DNA of 64,000 nucleotides from CAZCCM01 sp964616165 (GTDB taxonomy: Bacteria > Bacillota > Clostridia > TANB77 > CAG-508), in assembly GCA_964616165.1 (NCBI GenBank), contig CAZTTS010000001.1, forward strand, positions 1 through 64,000, given 5' to 3'. A model generated the notes under the pieces. It had not been told where the DNA came from and ran no database searches. It saw only the letters and a program-made list of their open reading frames with translations. Below are positions 26,966 to 36,314 of the stretch, in pieces. The position numbers were made by a program, and so were the translations under genes. Position 1 is the first letter of the stretch. The number at the start of each line of letters is the position of its first letter.

Positions 26966-28090
26966 ATGCAATTTAAAATTGAAAAAAACTTATTATTAAA
27001 AGGAATTACTACTGTATTAAATGCAATTCCTACTAGAACAACAATACCTGTTTTAGAAGGTATTTTAATTGAAGCTAAAGATAAAAAACTTATTCTAACA
27101 ACTTCTGATTTAGAAATTGGAATAGAATATATTATAAATGAAAATGTTGAAGTAAAGAAAGAAGGAGCAATTGTAGTTCCAGCAATTACTTTTACTGAAA
27201 TTGTAAGAAGAATGCCAGAATTAGACATAAATATTAATGTTGATAAGGATGGTATTTTAAAATTAGAATGTAAGGGATCAAAATATCAACTATCTACAAT
27301 GAAAGCAGACGAATACCCTAAACTACCTGAAATAAAAATAGAAAATTCTATAATTTTAGAACAAAGAAATTTAAAAAATTTAATTAAACAAACAAATTTT
27401 TCAGTTTCAACAGATGAAAAAAGAAAGCTTTATACAGGTGCATTATTTAATATAGAAAAAGAAATGTTAACAGTTGTAGCATTAGATGGATTTAGATTAG
27501 CAATAAGAAATATAAAAAGAGATGTTAAAGGGGATAAGAAAAACGAATTTAAAGTTGTTATTCCAGGAAAATCATTAAATGAAGTATCTAAAATTTTAGA
27601 TGAATCTTTTGATACAGTATCTATTGGAACAGATAAAGGACAGGCTATTTTTCAATTAGATAATTGTAAAATAATTACAAAAACATTAGATGGTGATTTT
27701 TTAAACTATAATTCATTATTAGAAACAAAGCCTGAAACAAAGGTGAAAATTAATAGAGTACTATTTTTAGAATCACTAGAAAGAGTAATGTTAATTTCAA
27801 CAGCTAAAGAAAAAAGAGAGCCTGTAACTATTAGTATTTCGGTTGGTAAAATGAATTTAAATTGTGTTTCAACAATAGGAAATGCAGAAGAAGAAATAGT
27901 GGTAGAAACAGAAGGAAAAGATTGTGTTTTAAGATTTAATCCTAAATTTTTCTTAGATGTTTTAAGAAATATAGAGGATGAAGAAATTAATATTAGTTTT
28001 TCAACATCAGTTTCTCCTTGTTTAATTACATCAACTGATGACTCTAAAGATTTTACATATATAATATTACCTTTAAGGACTAATGATTAA
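26966..28090 (+). CDS. dnaN: DNA polymerase III beta subunit (sliding clamp)
   Basis: 374 residues, the usual length, with the three-domain clamp pattern: an N-terminal T-T-I-P-V-L-E-G, a central L-D-G-F-R-L-A, and the C-terminal Y-I-I-L-P-L-R. It forms the ring that tethers the replicative polymerase and many repair proteins to DNA. The ribosome binding site AAAGGAG lies 7 nt upstream of the ATG. The stop codon shares its last base with the recF start. Confidence 0.97.
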   Translation: MQFKIEKNLLLKGITTVLNAIPTRTTIPVLEGILIEAKDKKLILTTSDLEIGIEYIINENVEVKKEGAIVVPAITFTEIVRRMPELDININVDKDGILKLECKGSKYQLSTMKADEYPKLPEIKIENSIILEQRNLKNLIKQTNFSVSTDEKRKLYTGALFNIEKEMLTVVALDGFRLAIRNIKRDVKGDKKNEFKVVIPGKSLNEVSKILDESFDTVSIGTDKGQAIFQLDNCKIITKTLDGDFLNYNSLLETKPETKVKINRVLFLESLERVMLISTAKEKREPVTISISVGKMNLNCVSTIGNAEEEIVVETEGKDCVLRFNPKFFLDVLRNIEDEEINISFSTSVSPCLITSTDDSKDFTYIILPLRTND

Positions 28091-29286
28091 TGTATATAAA
28101 AAAAATTAGATTAAACTCATTTAGAAATTATGAAAACGAAACTATAAATTTTCATGATAAAATAAATATAATATATGGTGATAATGCTGAAGGCAAAACA
28201 AATATTATTGAAGCCATATATTATTGTGCTTTTGGTAAAACTTTTAAAAATAATAAAGATCATGAAATAGTTAAGTTTGAATATAATTATTTTAATATAG
28301 GCTTAGAGTTTTTAAAAAAAAGCAGAGACAATGAAATAAATGTTTTTTATGATAAAGAAAAAAATAATAAGAAAGTGCTAATAAATGGTGTATTGCAAAA
28401 AAAGCTTTCAAATTTATATGGTAAATTAAATCTTGTTATATTTAAACCAGAAGACATAAATATAATAAAGGGAGGACCTGATAAAAGAAGAAAATTTTTA
28501 GACAATTTAATTGGTTCTCTAAAACCTAAATATATAGACTCTCTTTCTAGATATCATAAAATTCTTAATCAAAGAAATTCTATTTTAAAACAAATATCCA
28601 GCGAATTAGATAAAGGAAAAGACTTTAATGATATTGATATGTCATTAATAGAAGTTTTAAATGAACAGTTAACTGATGAAGCAAAAATAATATTTAAATA
28701 TAGAGAAGAATATATTGATAAAATAAATAAATTAATTAATTTAATTCATCAAAAGTATATAATATCAAAGATGCAAGAAGAAATTGAAATAAAATATACA
28801 TCAATATTAAAAAATGAACACAAATTTGTAAAACAATTGAATAATAATTTAAAACGAGATATATTTATAGGGCATACAAGTGTTGGAGTTCATAGAGACG
28901 ATTTTGAAATACTTTTAAATGATAGAAATATTCAAAAATACGGATCTCAAGGACAACAAAAGTCTACAATTTTATCTTTAAAGCTTGCAGAGCTTGAAGT
29001 ATTAAAAAATGAAACTAAAGAAAGTCCTATTTTAATTTTAGATGATTTTATGTCAGAATTAGATAGCAAAAGAATAGATAGATTTTTAAAGAATATGGAA
29101 AAAACTCAAATTTTTATCACAGCTACAACTAAAATATCTTTAAAAAAATATCTTAAAGAAGAGATAAAAGAAAAAGATTTAAAAACTAAAAAAACAAAAA
29201 GCAAGGATAATAAAAAAAGCAAAGAAAAAGAAATTAATATTGTTAAATATATTAAAGTAAAAGATGGGAAAACAACGGAGGAATAA
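28090..29286 (+). CDS. recF: DNA replication and repair protein RecF
   Basis: 398 residues. The N-terminal Walker A is GDNAEGKTN (about residues 31-39), the ABC signature region follows (G-S-Q-G-Q-Q-K-S), and Walker B is ILILDDFMSELD. RecF loads RecA at single-strand gaps through RecOR. The family usually ends soon after Walker B. Here a Lys-rich stretch of about 30 residues is inserted near 353-385 before the final strand. The small S4-domain gene often found between dnaN and recF is missing. The gene overlaps dnaN by one base and gyrB by one base. Confidence 0.96.
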   Translation: MYIKKIRLNSFRNYENETINFHDKINIIYGDNAEGKTNIIEAIYYCAFGKTFKNNKDHEIVKFEYNYFNIGLEFLKKSRDNEINVFYDKEKNNKKVLINGVLQKKLSNLYGKLNLVIFKPEDINIIKGGPDKRRKFLDNLIGSLKPKYIDSLSRYHKILNQRNSILKQISSELDKGKDFNDIDMSLIEVLNEQLTDEAKIIFKYREEYIDKINKLINLIHQKYIISKMQEEIEIKYTSILKNEHKFVKQLNNNLKRDIFIGHTSVGVHRDDFEILLNDRNIQKYGSQGQQKSTILSLKLAELEVLKNETKESPILILDDFMSELDSKRIDRFLKNMEKTQIFITATTKISLKKYLKEEIKEKDLKTKKTKSKDNKKSKEKEINIVKYIKVKDGKTTEE

Positions 29287-31214
29287 TGAGTAAAGTAGAA
29301 AACAACTATAGTGCAGAGCAAATACAAGTATTAGAAGGTTTAGAAGCTGTTAGAAAAAGACCTGCAATGTATATAGGTACAGTTTCTTCTAGAGGACTTC
29401 ATCACTTAGTTTATGAGATAGTAGACAATAGTATCGATGAAGCACTAGCAGGATATTGTACAGAAATTAAAGTTAGTATTGAAAAAGATAATATAATTAA
29501 AATTGAAGATAATGGAAGAGGAATTCCTGTTGGAATACAAAAACAAACGGGACTGTCTGCTGTTGAAACAGTATACACAATATTGCATGCTGGAGGAAAG
29601 TTTGGAGGAGATAGTGGATACAAGGTTTCAGGAGGTCTTCATGGTGTTGGAGCATCAGTTGTAAATGCATTGTCGGAATGGACAGAAGTTGAGGTAAGGC
29701 AAAACGGGGGAAATTATCATATAAGATTTGAAAGAGGAAAAACCATTTCTCCTTTAACAAGAGTAGGTGACGCTGGAGATACAGGAACAAAGGTAAGATT
29801 TAAAGCAGATTCTGAAATTTTTCAAACAACTGAATATGAATATGAATTATTAGAAAATAGACTAAGAGAAATGGCTTTTTTAACAAAAGGGCTAAAAATT
29901 ATCTTAGAAGATTTTAGAAAAGATGACGAACCGAAAAGATCGGAATTTCTATATGAAGGAGGAATTTCATCATTTGTAGAGTTTTTAAACAAAAAGAAAG
30001 AATCTCTATTTGAAAAACCAATATATATTAGTAATAATAGCTCATCTAAAACACCTATTGAAATAGCTCTACAATATACAAGTTCATATCATGAAAACAT
30101 ATTATCTTTTACAAATAATATAAATACAATTGAAGGTGGTACGCATTTAGAAGGATTTAAAAGATCTTTAACGAAAGTTATTAATGATTATGCTAGAGAA
30201 AAAGGATTTTTGAAAGAAAAAGAAGACAATCTTTTAGGAGATGATATAAGGGAAGGAATTACAGCTGTAATTTCTGTTAAAGTTACAGAACCACAATTTG
30301 AAGGACAAACAAAAACAAAATTAGGAAATTCTGAAGTTATGGGAGCGGTTCAATCGCTAGTTAATTCAGAACTAGCAGCATTCTTAGAGGAAAATCCTTC
30401 AATTGCTAAAATTATAGTTGATAAATCACTAGCTTCAGCAAGGGCCAGAATTGCAGCTAGAAAAGCAAGGGATAAAACTAGAAGAGCTTCAGTTTTAGAA
30501 AGTTTAAGCTTACCAGGTAAATTAGCAGATTGTATTGAAAAAGATGCAGCAAAATGTGAAGTATATATTGTAGAGGGTGATTCTGCAGGTGGTAGTGCAA
30601 AACAGGGTAGAGACAGACACTTTCAAGCGATTTTGGCATTATGGGGAAAAATGCTTAATGTAGAGAAAGCTAGAGAAGACAAAGTTTTTGAGAATGAAAA
30701 ACTTTTACCAATAGTACAATCATTAGGAACAGGACTTGGCAAAGATTTTGATATTACCAAATTAAGATATAATAAAGTAGTAATAATGGCAGATGCTGAT
30801 GTTGACGGGGCACATATTAGAACATTATTATTAACATTTTTCTTTAGATATATGAAACCTTTATTAGAAGGTGGTCATGTGTATTTAGCTCAACCTCCAC
30901 TATATAAGGTAGTAAAAAAAGGACAAGAAGAAATATATTGTTATAGTGAAGATGATTTAGATAAAATTAAAGAAGAGATGGGGGACAGCTTTAAAAATGT
31001 GACCCTACAAAGATTTAAAGGTCTTGGAGAAATGAATCCTGAACAACTTTGGGAAACAACAATGGATCCGGAAAAAAGAGTTTTTATTCAAGTAACAGTA
31101 GATGATGCAGCATATGCAGATGAGATATTTTCAGTATTAATGGGAGATGCTGTTGAACCTAGAAGAGAATTCATTCTAAAAAACACTAATCTAGTAACCA
31201 ATCTTGATGTATAA
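29286..31214 (+). CDS. gyrB: DNA gyrase subunit B
   Basis: 642 residues. The GHKL ATPase domain begins with Y-S-A-E-Q-I-Q-V-L-E-G-L-E-A-V-R-K-R-P-A-M-Y-I-G and has GGLHGVGASVVNALS. The TOPRIM domain carries VEGDSAGGSAKQGRDR (about residue 428) and the D-A-D-V-D-G-A-H metal site, and the C-terminus ends ANLVTNLDV-like. Together with GyrA it introduces negative supercoils. It is the last gene of the dnaN-recF-gyrB operon (GGAGG site inside recF). gyrA is 27 kb away instead of adjacent. Confidence 0.98.
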   Translation: MSKVENNYSAEQIQVLEGLEAVRKRPAMYIGTVSSRGLHHLVYEIVDNSIDEALAGYCTEIKVSIEKDNIIKIEDNGRGIPVGIQKQTGLSAVETVYTILHAGGKFGGDSGYKVSGGLHGVGASVVNALSEWTEVEVRQNGGNYHIRFERGKTISPLTRVGDAGDTGTKVRFKADSEIFQTTEYEYELLENRLREMAFLTKGLKIILEDFRKDDEPKRSEFLYEGGISSFVEFLNKKKESLFEKPIYISNNSSSKTPIEIALQYTSSYHENILSFTNNINTIEGGTHLEGFKRSLTKVINDYAREKGFLKEKEDNLLGDDIREGITAVISVKVTEPQFEGQTKTKLGNSEVMGAVQSLVNSELAAFLEENPSIAKIIVDKSLASARARIAARKARDKTRRASVLESLSLPGKLADCIEKDAAKCEVYIVEGDSAGGSAKQGRDRHFQAILALWGKMLNVEKAREDKVFENEKLLPIVQSLGTGLGKDFDITKLRYNKVVIMADADVDGAHIRTLLLTFFFRYMKPLLEGGHVYLAQPPLYKVVKKGQEEIYCYSEDDLDKIKEEMGDSFKNVTLQRFKGLGEMNPEQLWETTMDPEKRVFIQVTVDDAAYADEIFSVLMGDAVEPRREFILKNTNLVTNLDV

Positions 31215-31275
31215 AACATTAAAAATTAAAAAAAGAACTAAAAAACAAATAAAAAACAAGAAATAAATAAAAGAA

Positions 31276-31304
31276 AACAAGTTTAAAATTAAACTTGTTT
31301 TTTT
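31276..31304 (+). terminator. Terminator of the dnaN-recF-gyrB operon
   Basis: An 11-bp stem AACAAGTTTAA / TTAAACTTGTT (31276-31286, 31289-31299) with a minimal loop is followed by TTTTT and more AT. Confidence 0.88.
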
Positions 31305-31337
31305 ATATAAATTATTAATTAAATAAAAAACTTTAAA

Positions 31338-31988
31338 TTAGGAACTTTGATTCTTTATAAATAAAACTAAAGCTTTAATCACCTTTTGTAAATTTTGGAA
31401 ATCCATTCTGTTTTGAGCATTAATTTCTAATTGCATTACTTGTGAATTAGTAGAGTTATAAACTTTTTGTGTTATGCCACCACCTTTAAATAAAAAATTA
31501 GTTTTTATATCTAAAAGATTGTTTTTATTAAAGAAACTAATTAAAGAATTAATAATATCAGCATTTGCTGTTATTCCATCTAAAGTACCAATATCAACAT
31601 CAAAAGGCCTTTCTTCGTTTGCTCCATGAATATCTATAACAAGTTGAATGTTTTGACTATTAATATATGAGATTAGTTTGTCTGTGTATTCATGTTTTTC
31701 TAAACAATTAGGATCTATATCACAAAGCTGATTATTTATAAAAGCATGAGTTTTAATATGTTTGCTTAAATAAAGAGCAATTGCTTTAGTAAAGGGCTCC
31801 TTCTTTTTTGTTATTCCACTAAAGTTTTGCTCAATAACATGTGGTGCACTAATTAGAATAGGCAAACTACCTTCTACTATAGTAATGTTGTTTCCAAGCT
31901 TCAAATTTTCTAATTCTATTATTTCTTTTTTAAATTCTTCAAGTGATTTGTGGCTAAAAGAAGAAAATTCTCTATCTTTTAAATTCAT
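31338..31988 (-). CDS. N-formylglutamate amidohydrolase-like protein
   Basis: 216 residues. The family pattern is visible as L-P-I-L-I-S-A-P-H-V, C-D-I-D-P-N, L-V-I-D-I-H-G-A (Zn-binding His) and M-Q-L-E-I-N near the C-terminus. These are the metal and substrate positions of the N-formylglutamate amidohydrolase/carboxypeptidase-like fold. No histidine-utilisation genes are nearby, so the true substrate is open. The protein is cytoplasmic, having no signal peptide. It is the first minus-strand gene to the right of oriC and marks the start of the accessory block. Confidence 0.75.
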   Translation of the reverse strand: MNLKDREFSSFSHKSLEEFKKEIIELENLKLGNNITIVEGSLPILISAPHVIEQNFSGITKKKEPFTKAIALYLSKHIKTHAFINNQLCDIDPNCLEKHEYTDKLISYINSQNIQLVIDIHGANEERPFDVDIGTLDGITANADIINSLISFFNKNNLLDIKTNFLFKGGGITQKVYNSTNSQVMQLEINAQNRMDFQNLQKVIKALVLFIKNQSS

Positions 31989-32089
31989 TTTACCGACTTT
32001 CTATAAAACATATTAAAACTTATTCTTAATTAATTATATACTAAAAGAAAAGTAGTTCCAATACAAAAAACTAAAAGTTTTATAAAGTA

Positions 32090-32875
32090 ATGTTGACAAA
32101 AATGATATCTGTGATATATTGCCAACAAAAAAAGGAGATTATAATAAATACATTAGACTTTCTAGAGATTGAAAATATAATAGAAGACATATTAATTACA
32201 AAAGATAAATATATTAGAGTTCTAAAAATATCTCCCATCAATTATGATCTTAAATCAGACTTCGAAAAACAATCTATAATAAATGCATATAAAACAGTTT
32301 TAAAAACCTGTGATTTTGATTTTCAAATTTTAATATTATCTCAAAAAGAAAACATAGAAAAAAACATTAAAATATTAAATGAGCAATTATATAAAAAAAC
32401 AGAGATGCTTAACAAAGAAAAAATTTTTTCTACAAAAGAAAAAGAAAGTCAAAACCTAGAAAATAAAACAAAAAAAATAAATGAAATTTATTTTAATTAT
32501 TTAAATTTTATAAAAAAAATAAATAATAATATAAACATTAGTTCCAAGAATTTTTATATTATCCTTTACGAAAACAAAACAAATTTAGAAAAAAAAGGAT
32601 GGAAAGAGTTATTAATTAAAAAACATAAAAAGAGAGATAAAAACAAGGATTTTATTAAAAAAGAGAGAAAAAAAGAAAGTTTACATAATTTTACAAAAAT
32701 AGAAGAAAAACTAAGTACAGAAAAACACTTACATTCTTTGGATGACAAGGAAAAGAAGATAAAAGTATCGATTGAAAAATGTGGCAATATTATTAAGAGA
32801 TTAAGCAAGAAAGAGCTTTATGAACTACTTGTTTTGGAGCAGAAAGGAGGGAGCTATTTTAAAGGGAGTTTTTAG
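32090..32875 (+). CDS. VirB4/TraC N-terminal-domain-like protein
   Basis: 261 residues from the only ATG. However, a near-consensus promoter covers that ATG, and the only ribosome binding site (32131-32137) is followed by ATT/ATA codons, so the real start may be the ATA at 32144. Residues about 30-110 (D-I-L-I-T-K-D-K-Y-I-R-V-L-K-I-S-P-I-N-Y, later F-Y-I-I-L) match the stand-alone N-terminal domain that precedes VirB4-type ATPases in many Gram-positive and candidate-phylum conjugation or secretion loci. A coiled coil rich in Lys/Glu/Asn follows, and the C-terminus is very basic. No signal peptide or membrane helix is seen. The 3' end overlaps the ATPase gene. The role as ATPase partner is inferred. 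Confidence 0.65.
   Translation: MLTKMISVIYCQQKKEIIINTLDFLEIENIIEDILITKDKYIRVLKISPINYDLKSDFEKQSIINAYKTVLKTCDFDFQILILSQKENIEKNIKILNEQLYKKTEMLNKEKIFSTKEKESQNLENKTKKINEIYFNYLNFIKKINNNINISSKNFYIILYENKTNLEKKGWKELLIKKHKKRDKNKDFIKKERKKESLHNFTKIEEKLSTEKHLHSLDDKEKKIKVSIEKCGNIIKRLSKKELYELLVLEQKGGSYFKGSF
32093..32120 (+). promoter_or_regulatory. Promoter of the VirB4-type module
   Basis: TTGACA (32093-32098), a 16-nt spacer and TATATT (32115-32120). It lies inside the first codons of the longest reading frame of the following gene. Transcription would begin near 32127, just before the AAAGGAG at 32131-32137. Confidence 0.65.
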
Positions 32876-34670
32876 TAAAAAAGATGAAATCGCCCCATCA
32901 TTTATATCAATATCTAAGCCTAAATATTTAGAAGTAGACAATATGTATTATGCAGGCTTAATTGTTGTTGACTATAATAGGGAAAACTCAGAAATTATTT
33001 TTAAAAATATAATTAATGAAAATATTAATATAAGAATGAGTATTTTTTATGAGAAAAAAGATACATATAAAGCAATAAAAGAATTAACATATAATATCGG
33101 AAATATGGCTAGTGAAAATAAAGAAACTGAAGAAATAGATTTAATTGCACACACAAAAGATGATGCAAGATATATAAGACGAGAGATGCAAATAAATAAC
33201 GAAGAATTATACAATTTATATACATACATTGTTGTTTATGCAGAAGAGCTAGACAAATTATTTTTTAATTTAAATAAAATACAAGGAATTTTAGAGTCAA
33301 ATGGATTGATTACAAAATTAGCAAACTTTAGAGAAGACGAAGTTTTTAAAAGCACTCTACCCATCTTCTATAATCCTGATATCATAAAAAACGCAGCCAG
33401 AAGGAATGTATTAACTTCGGGACTAGTTGCTACTTACCCATTTATACTTTCAAATATTTTTGATGAAAAAGGGATTTTTTTAGGTAAAAATATTATTAAT
33501 AATTCAAACATATTTTTTAATAGATTTGACAATAATAAATATAAAAATAGCAATATGTGCATTTTTGGGACATCAGGATCAGGTAAATCGTTTTTTGTTA
33601 AATTACAAATTTTAAGACAGTATTTATTTGGCATTAAACAATTTGTGATAGATCCTGAAAGAGAATACGATATATTGTGCAAGAATTTAGACGGGCAATA
33701 TATAATTTTAGGCCCAGATTCTGATAGCTATATTAATGTTTTGGAGATTAGAGAAAATTCTATTGAAGATAAACTAGGATATTTGAGTAGTAAATTATTA
33801 AAATTAAAATCTTTTTTTTATTTAATTTTTGATGATATGGAAATAGAAGAATATTCAATATTGGAAAAATATATTATTAAAATATATAAAAACAAACAAA
33901 TAAGCTTTGATGATCAAAGCCTATTTAAAAACACACAAACTAAAAATATACACTTAAATAAAACTTTTAAATCTTCACAAGACATGCCAATTATAGAAGA
34001 CTTATATAATGAGATAGAAGAAGGAATAAAGACAATTAAAAACATAAAAGAAAAGAATATATTACATGGCTTTAAAAACAAATTAGAAATTTTTGTAAAT
34101 GGTTCATTGAAATTTTTTAATAAACGAACAAACATAACTATAAATAATGACTTAATAGTTGCTGATATTTATTCAATAGGAGAAGAAAACTATAAATATG
34201 CAATGTTTTTGCTCACAGAATTATTTTGGGACACTATTAAAGAAAATAGAAATGAAAAGAAATTAATATATATTGATGAGATTTGGAGAATTATTGGTGC
34301 TACTTCAAATAAAGAAACAGCCGCATTTATTTTTAAAATTTTTAAAACAATTAGAAAATATGGTGGTGGAGCTATAGCTATTACACAAGATGTTTCAGAT
34401 ATTTTTGCGCTAGATGAAGGAAGATACGGAAAGAGTATACTTAACAACTCAGAAGTAAAAGCAATATTTAGCTTAGAAGAAGAAAATATAAAAACTTTAG
34501 AAAAGAATATAACTTTGTCTGAAAAAGAGAAAATTGAAATAAAAAACTTTAAAAGAGGTGAATGTCTGTTATTTGTTTCTAATACTCATTTGCTTTTAAA
34601 TATTATAACATCAGAATTTGAAAAAGAACTATTGGAGAAAAAACATGAAAATATTAACAGCATTGAATAG
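32820..34670 (+). CDS. VirB4-type ATPase of a type IV secretion-like module
   Basis: 616 residues from the upstream ATG. A strong AAAGGAGG at 32844-32851 is followed 5 nt later by ATT (32856), which may be the real start. The N-terminal part begins with D-E-I-A-P-S-F-I, as in VirB4/TraC-like proteins. Walker A is FGTSGSGKS (about residue 250), followed by the typical V-I-D-P-E-R-E-Y. Walker B is LIYIDEIW (about 482), followed by K-Y-G-G-G-A-I-A-I-T-Q-D. VirB4 ATPases energise assembly of type IV secretion systems. It is split from its N-terminal domain protein, encoded just upstream with overlap. No VirB6, VirD4 or relaxase gene is in the window. Confidence 0.85.
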   Translation: MNYLFWSRKEGAILKGVFSKKDEIAPSFISISKPKYLEVDNMYYAGLIVVDYNRENSEIIFKNIINENINIRMSIFYEKKDTYKAIKELTYNIGNMASENKETEEIDLIAHTKDDARYIRREMQINNEELYNLYTYIVVYAEELDKLFFNLNKIQGILESNGLITKLANFREDEVFKSTLPIFYNPDIIKNAARRNVLTSGLVATYPFILSNIFDEKGIFLGKNIINNSNIFFNRFDNNKYKNSNMCIFGTSGSGKSFFVKLQILRQYLFGIKQFVIDPEREYDILCKNLDGQYIILGPDSDSYINVLEIRENSIEDKLGYLSSKLLKLKSFFYLIFDDMEIEEYSILEKYIIKIYKNKQISFDDQSLFKNTQTKNIHLNKTFKSSQDMPIIEDLYNEIEEGIKTIKNIKEKNILHGFKNKLEIFVNGSLKFFNKRTNITINNDLIVADIYSIGEENYKYAMFLLTELFWDTIKENRNEKKLIYIDEIWRIIGATSNKETAAFIFKIFKTIRKYGGGAIAITQDVSDIFALDEGRYGKSILNNSEVKAIFSLEEENIKTLEKNITLSEKEKIEIKNFKRGECLLFVSNTHLLLNIITSEFEKELLEKKHENINSIE

Positions 34671-35352
34671 CAGTGCTCTGTATAACAAATTAAATAAATC
34701 ATTTAAAAGTTCTAAAAATATATTGCTGAATAAAGATATTGTATACAAAGAAGGAATTATTGAGTTTTTAAAAACAAATAATGATATTAACATTTTAGTT
34801 CTAAACACAAATATTGAAGGTACAATAGACATATATTCTTTAATTAAAGAAGTTTTAGAAATTAATAAATATATTGAAATTATTGCAATCATTAATAAAG
34901 ATGACTTAGAATTGAGAAAATTCTTATCTAGCTATAATATAAATAAAGTTTTAATAGAAGGAGAATTCCTTTTAGAAAATTTAATTGGATTAATAACTAA
35001 CGATCAAAATATAAAACAAAAGTTAATAGAAAAAGAAATAGATGAACTAAGAAAGTTAGTTTTTGAAAAAAATCAAAATACATGGATAAACAAAATAAAT
35101 ACTCAGTTCCAAAACTTTAAAAGATATAACATAAACCAAAGACAAAACAATAAAACAAAGAGTAAAACTGAAAAGGATAATAAAAAAGGAAAAGAAAGTA
35201 AAAGAAAAAACAAAAGTAAAAATAATTTTTTAAAAAGAAAAGAAAATTCTTTGAAAATAATCAAAAATAAAAGAATATATTTTACATTAAGTGAAGAGTT
35301 ACAAAAATATAATATAGATTCTATTGATATTACAATTAATATAAAAAGATAG
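34645..35352 (+). CDS. Receiver-like domain protein with basic tail, part of the VirB4 module
   Basis: 235 residues from the ATG at 34645 (GGAG 7 nt upstream), overlapping the ATPase gene by 26 nt. Residues 1-115 look like a CheY-like or TadZ/CpaE-type receiver fold: a start M-K-I-L-T-A-L, a strand N-I-L-V-L-N-T-N, then I-I-A-I-I-N-K and K-V-L-I-E-G. The usual phospho-acceptor Asp is not evident. About 75 very basic residues (Lys/Asn-rich) follow, and then a short folded end. There is no MinD-like ATPase domain, which distinguishes it from full TadZ. The function is unknown; the overlap suggests it works with the ATPase. Confidence 0.55.
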   Translation: MKILTALNSSALYNKLNKSFKSSKNILLNKDIVYKEGIIEFLKTNNDINILVLNTNIEGTIDIYSLIKEVLEINKYIEIIAIINKDDLELRKFLSSYNINKVLIEGEFLLENLIGLITNDQNIKQKLIEKEIDELRKLVFEKNQNTWINKINTQFQNFKRYNINQRQNNKTKSKTEKDNKKGKESKRKNKSKNNFLKRKENSLKIIKNKRIYFTLSEELQKYNIDSIDITINIKR

Positions 35353-35371
35353 TTTGGGTAGAAAGGTTATT

Positions 35372-36124
35372 ATGCAAGAAGTATTAGACTTAAGTTTATT
35401 AAATGAAAAAACATTAGAAAATGTTTTAACAAAAGAAGTTCCTTTAGAAATACAAGAAGAAGTTTTAAAAGGACAAGAAAATTTTTTAAACACAACTTTA
35501 GGGAAAGCAGCTAATTTTGCTCTAGACATTGGATTAAAAGCATTATTACCAGATGTAGTAGAAGACATAGTAATAGACATTAAAGACACTATTTTTAGAG
35601 AGGGCTTTAAAGAAGGATTAAAAACTTTGGTAAGTTCTATTAAAGACATAGGCAAATCTTTAACTGGAATTGTTACTGGAAAATTTGAAAATATAAATCA
35701 AATTGATGTTGCAACAAAAAATGGAGGTGTAATTAATACTACATCAAAACTATTAAATATTGGAATTGATAAAGCTATTGAAAAAGAGATTATAGATCCA
35801 TCAGTTGGTAGTATTATACGTTCAGGAAAAACTGCAATACTTTCAGCTTTTTCAAATAAATTAGAAGATAGTATAAAAAATCAATTTAGAACTTTTGAAA
35901 AATTAGAAAATCAAATAGAAAAGTGGGAAATAAATTTACAAAACCAAGAATTAGACAAAATGCAAAGAAATATAAACAATATAAATAGTTATAATAAAAC
36001 TTTAGTGCCATTTGAAAATGTTTTGCTAAAGTCAAGAGAAGTAAACACAATTCATAATTGGATAAAAGAAAACAAATCTTTTGAAGTTCCGGAAGAACTT
36101 TATGAATTATTAAAAAACATTTAA
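35372..36124 (+). CDS. Unrecognised helical protein of the VirB4 module
   Basis: 250 residues from the ATG at 35372 (AAAGG 5 nt upstream; a TTG 18 nt earlier is less likely). I do not recognise the family. Residues about 35-115 are amphipathic or weakly hydrophobic helices rich in Gly, Ala, Ile and Leu (A-L-D-I-G-L-K-A-L-L-P), which could contact a membrane. Residues about 175-205 form a likely coiled coil rich in Gln, Asn and Glu. No signal peptide or clear transmembrane helix is seen. It is 19 nt behind the receiver-like gene and reads as the last gene of the operon. It could be a substrate or a structural part of the machine (speculative). Confidence 0.5.
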   Translation: MQEVLDLSLLNEKTLENVLTKEVPLEIQEEVLKGQENFLNTTLGKAANFALDIGLKALLPDVVEDIVIDIKDTIFREGFKEGLKTLVSSIKDIGKSLTGIVTGKFENINQIDVATKNGGVINTTSKLLNIGIDKAIEKEIIDPSVGSIIRSGKTAILSAFSNKLEDSIKNQFRTFEKLENQIEKWEINLQNQELDKMQRNINNINSYNKTLVPFENVLLKSREVNTIHNWIKENKSFEVPEELYELLKNI

Positions 36125-36314
36125 AAAATTTCTATAAATTTAAAAAAGATATCAACAAAAACTTGTACATATAAAATTATAACAAAAAAAGTATTTTTAA
36201 TTATCTTTTAATATGATATATTTAAATTAGAATATGTTTTGGAAGTTAAAATTAATTTAACGAAAAACATATTAAATTAAATTTATTTATGTAATAAGAA
36301 AGGGAATAGAAGTA

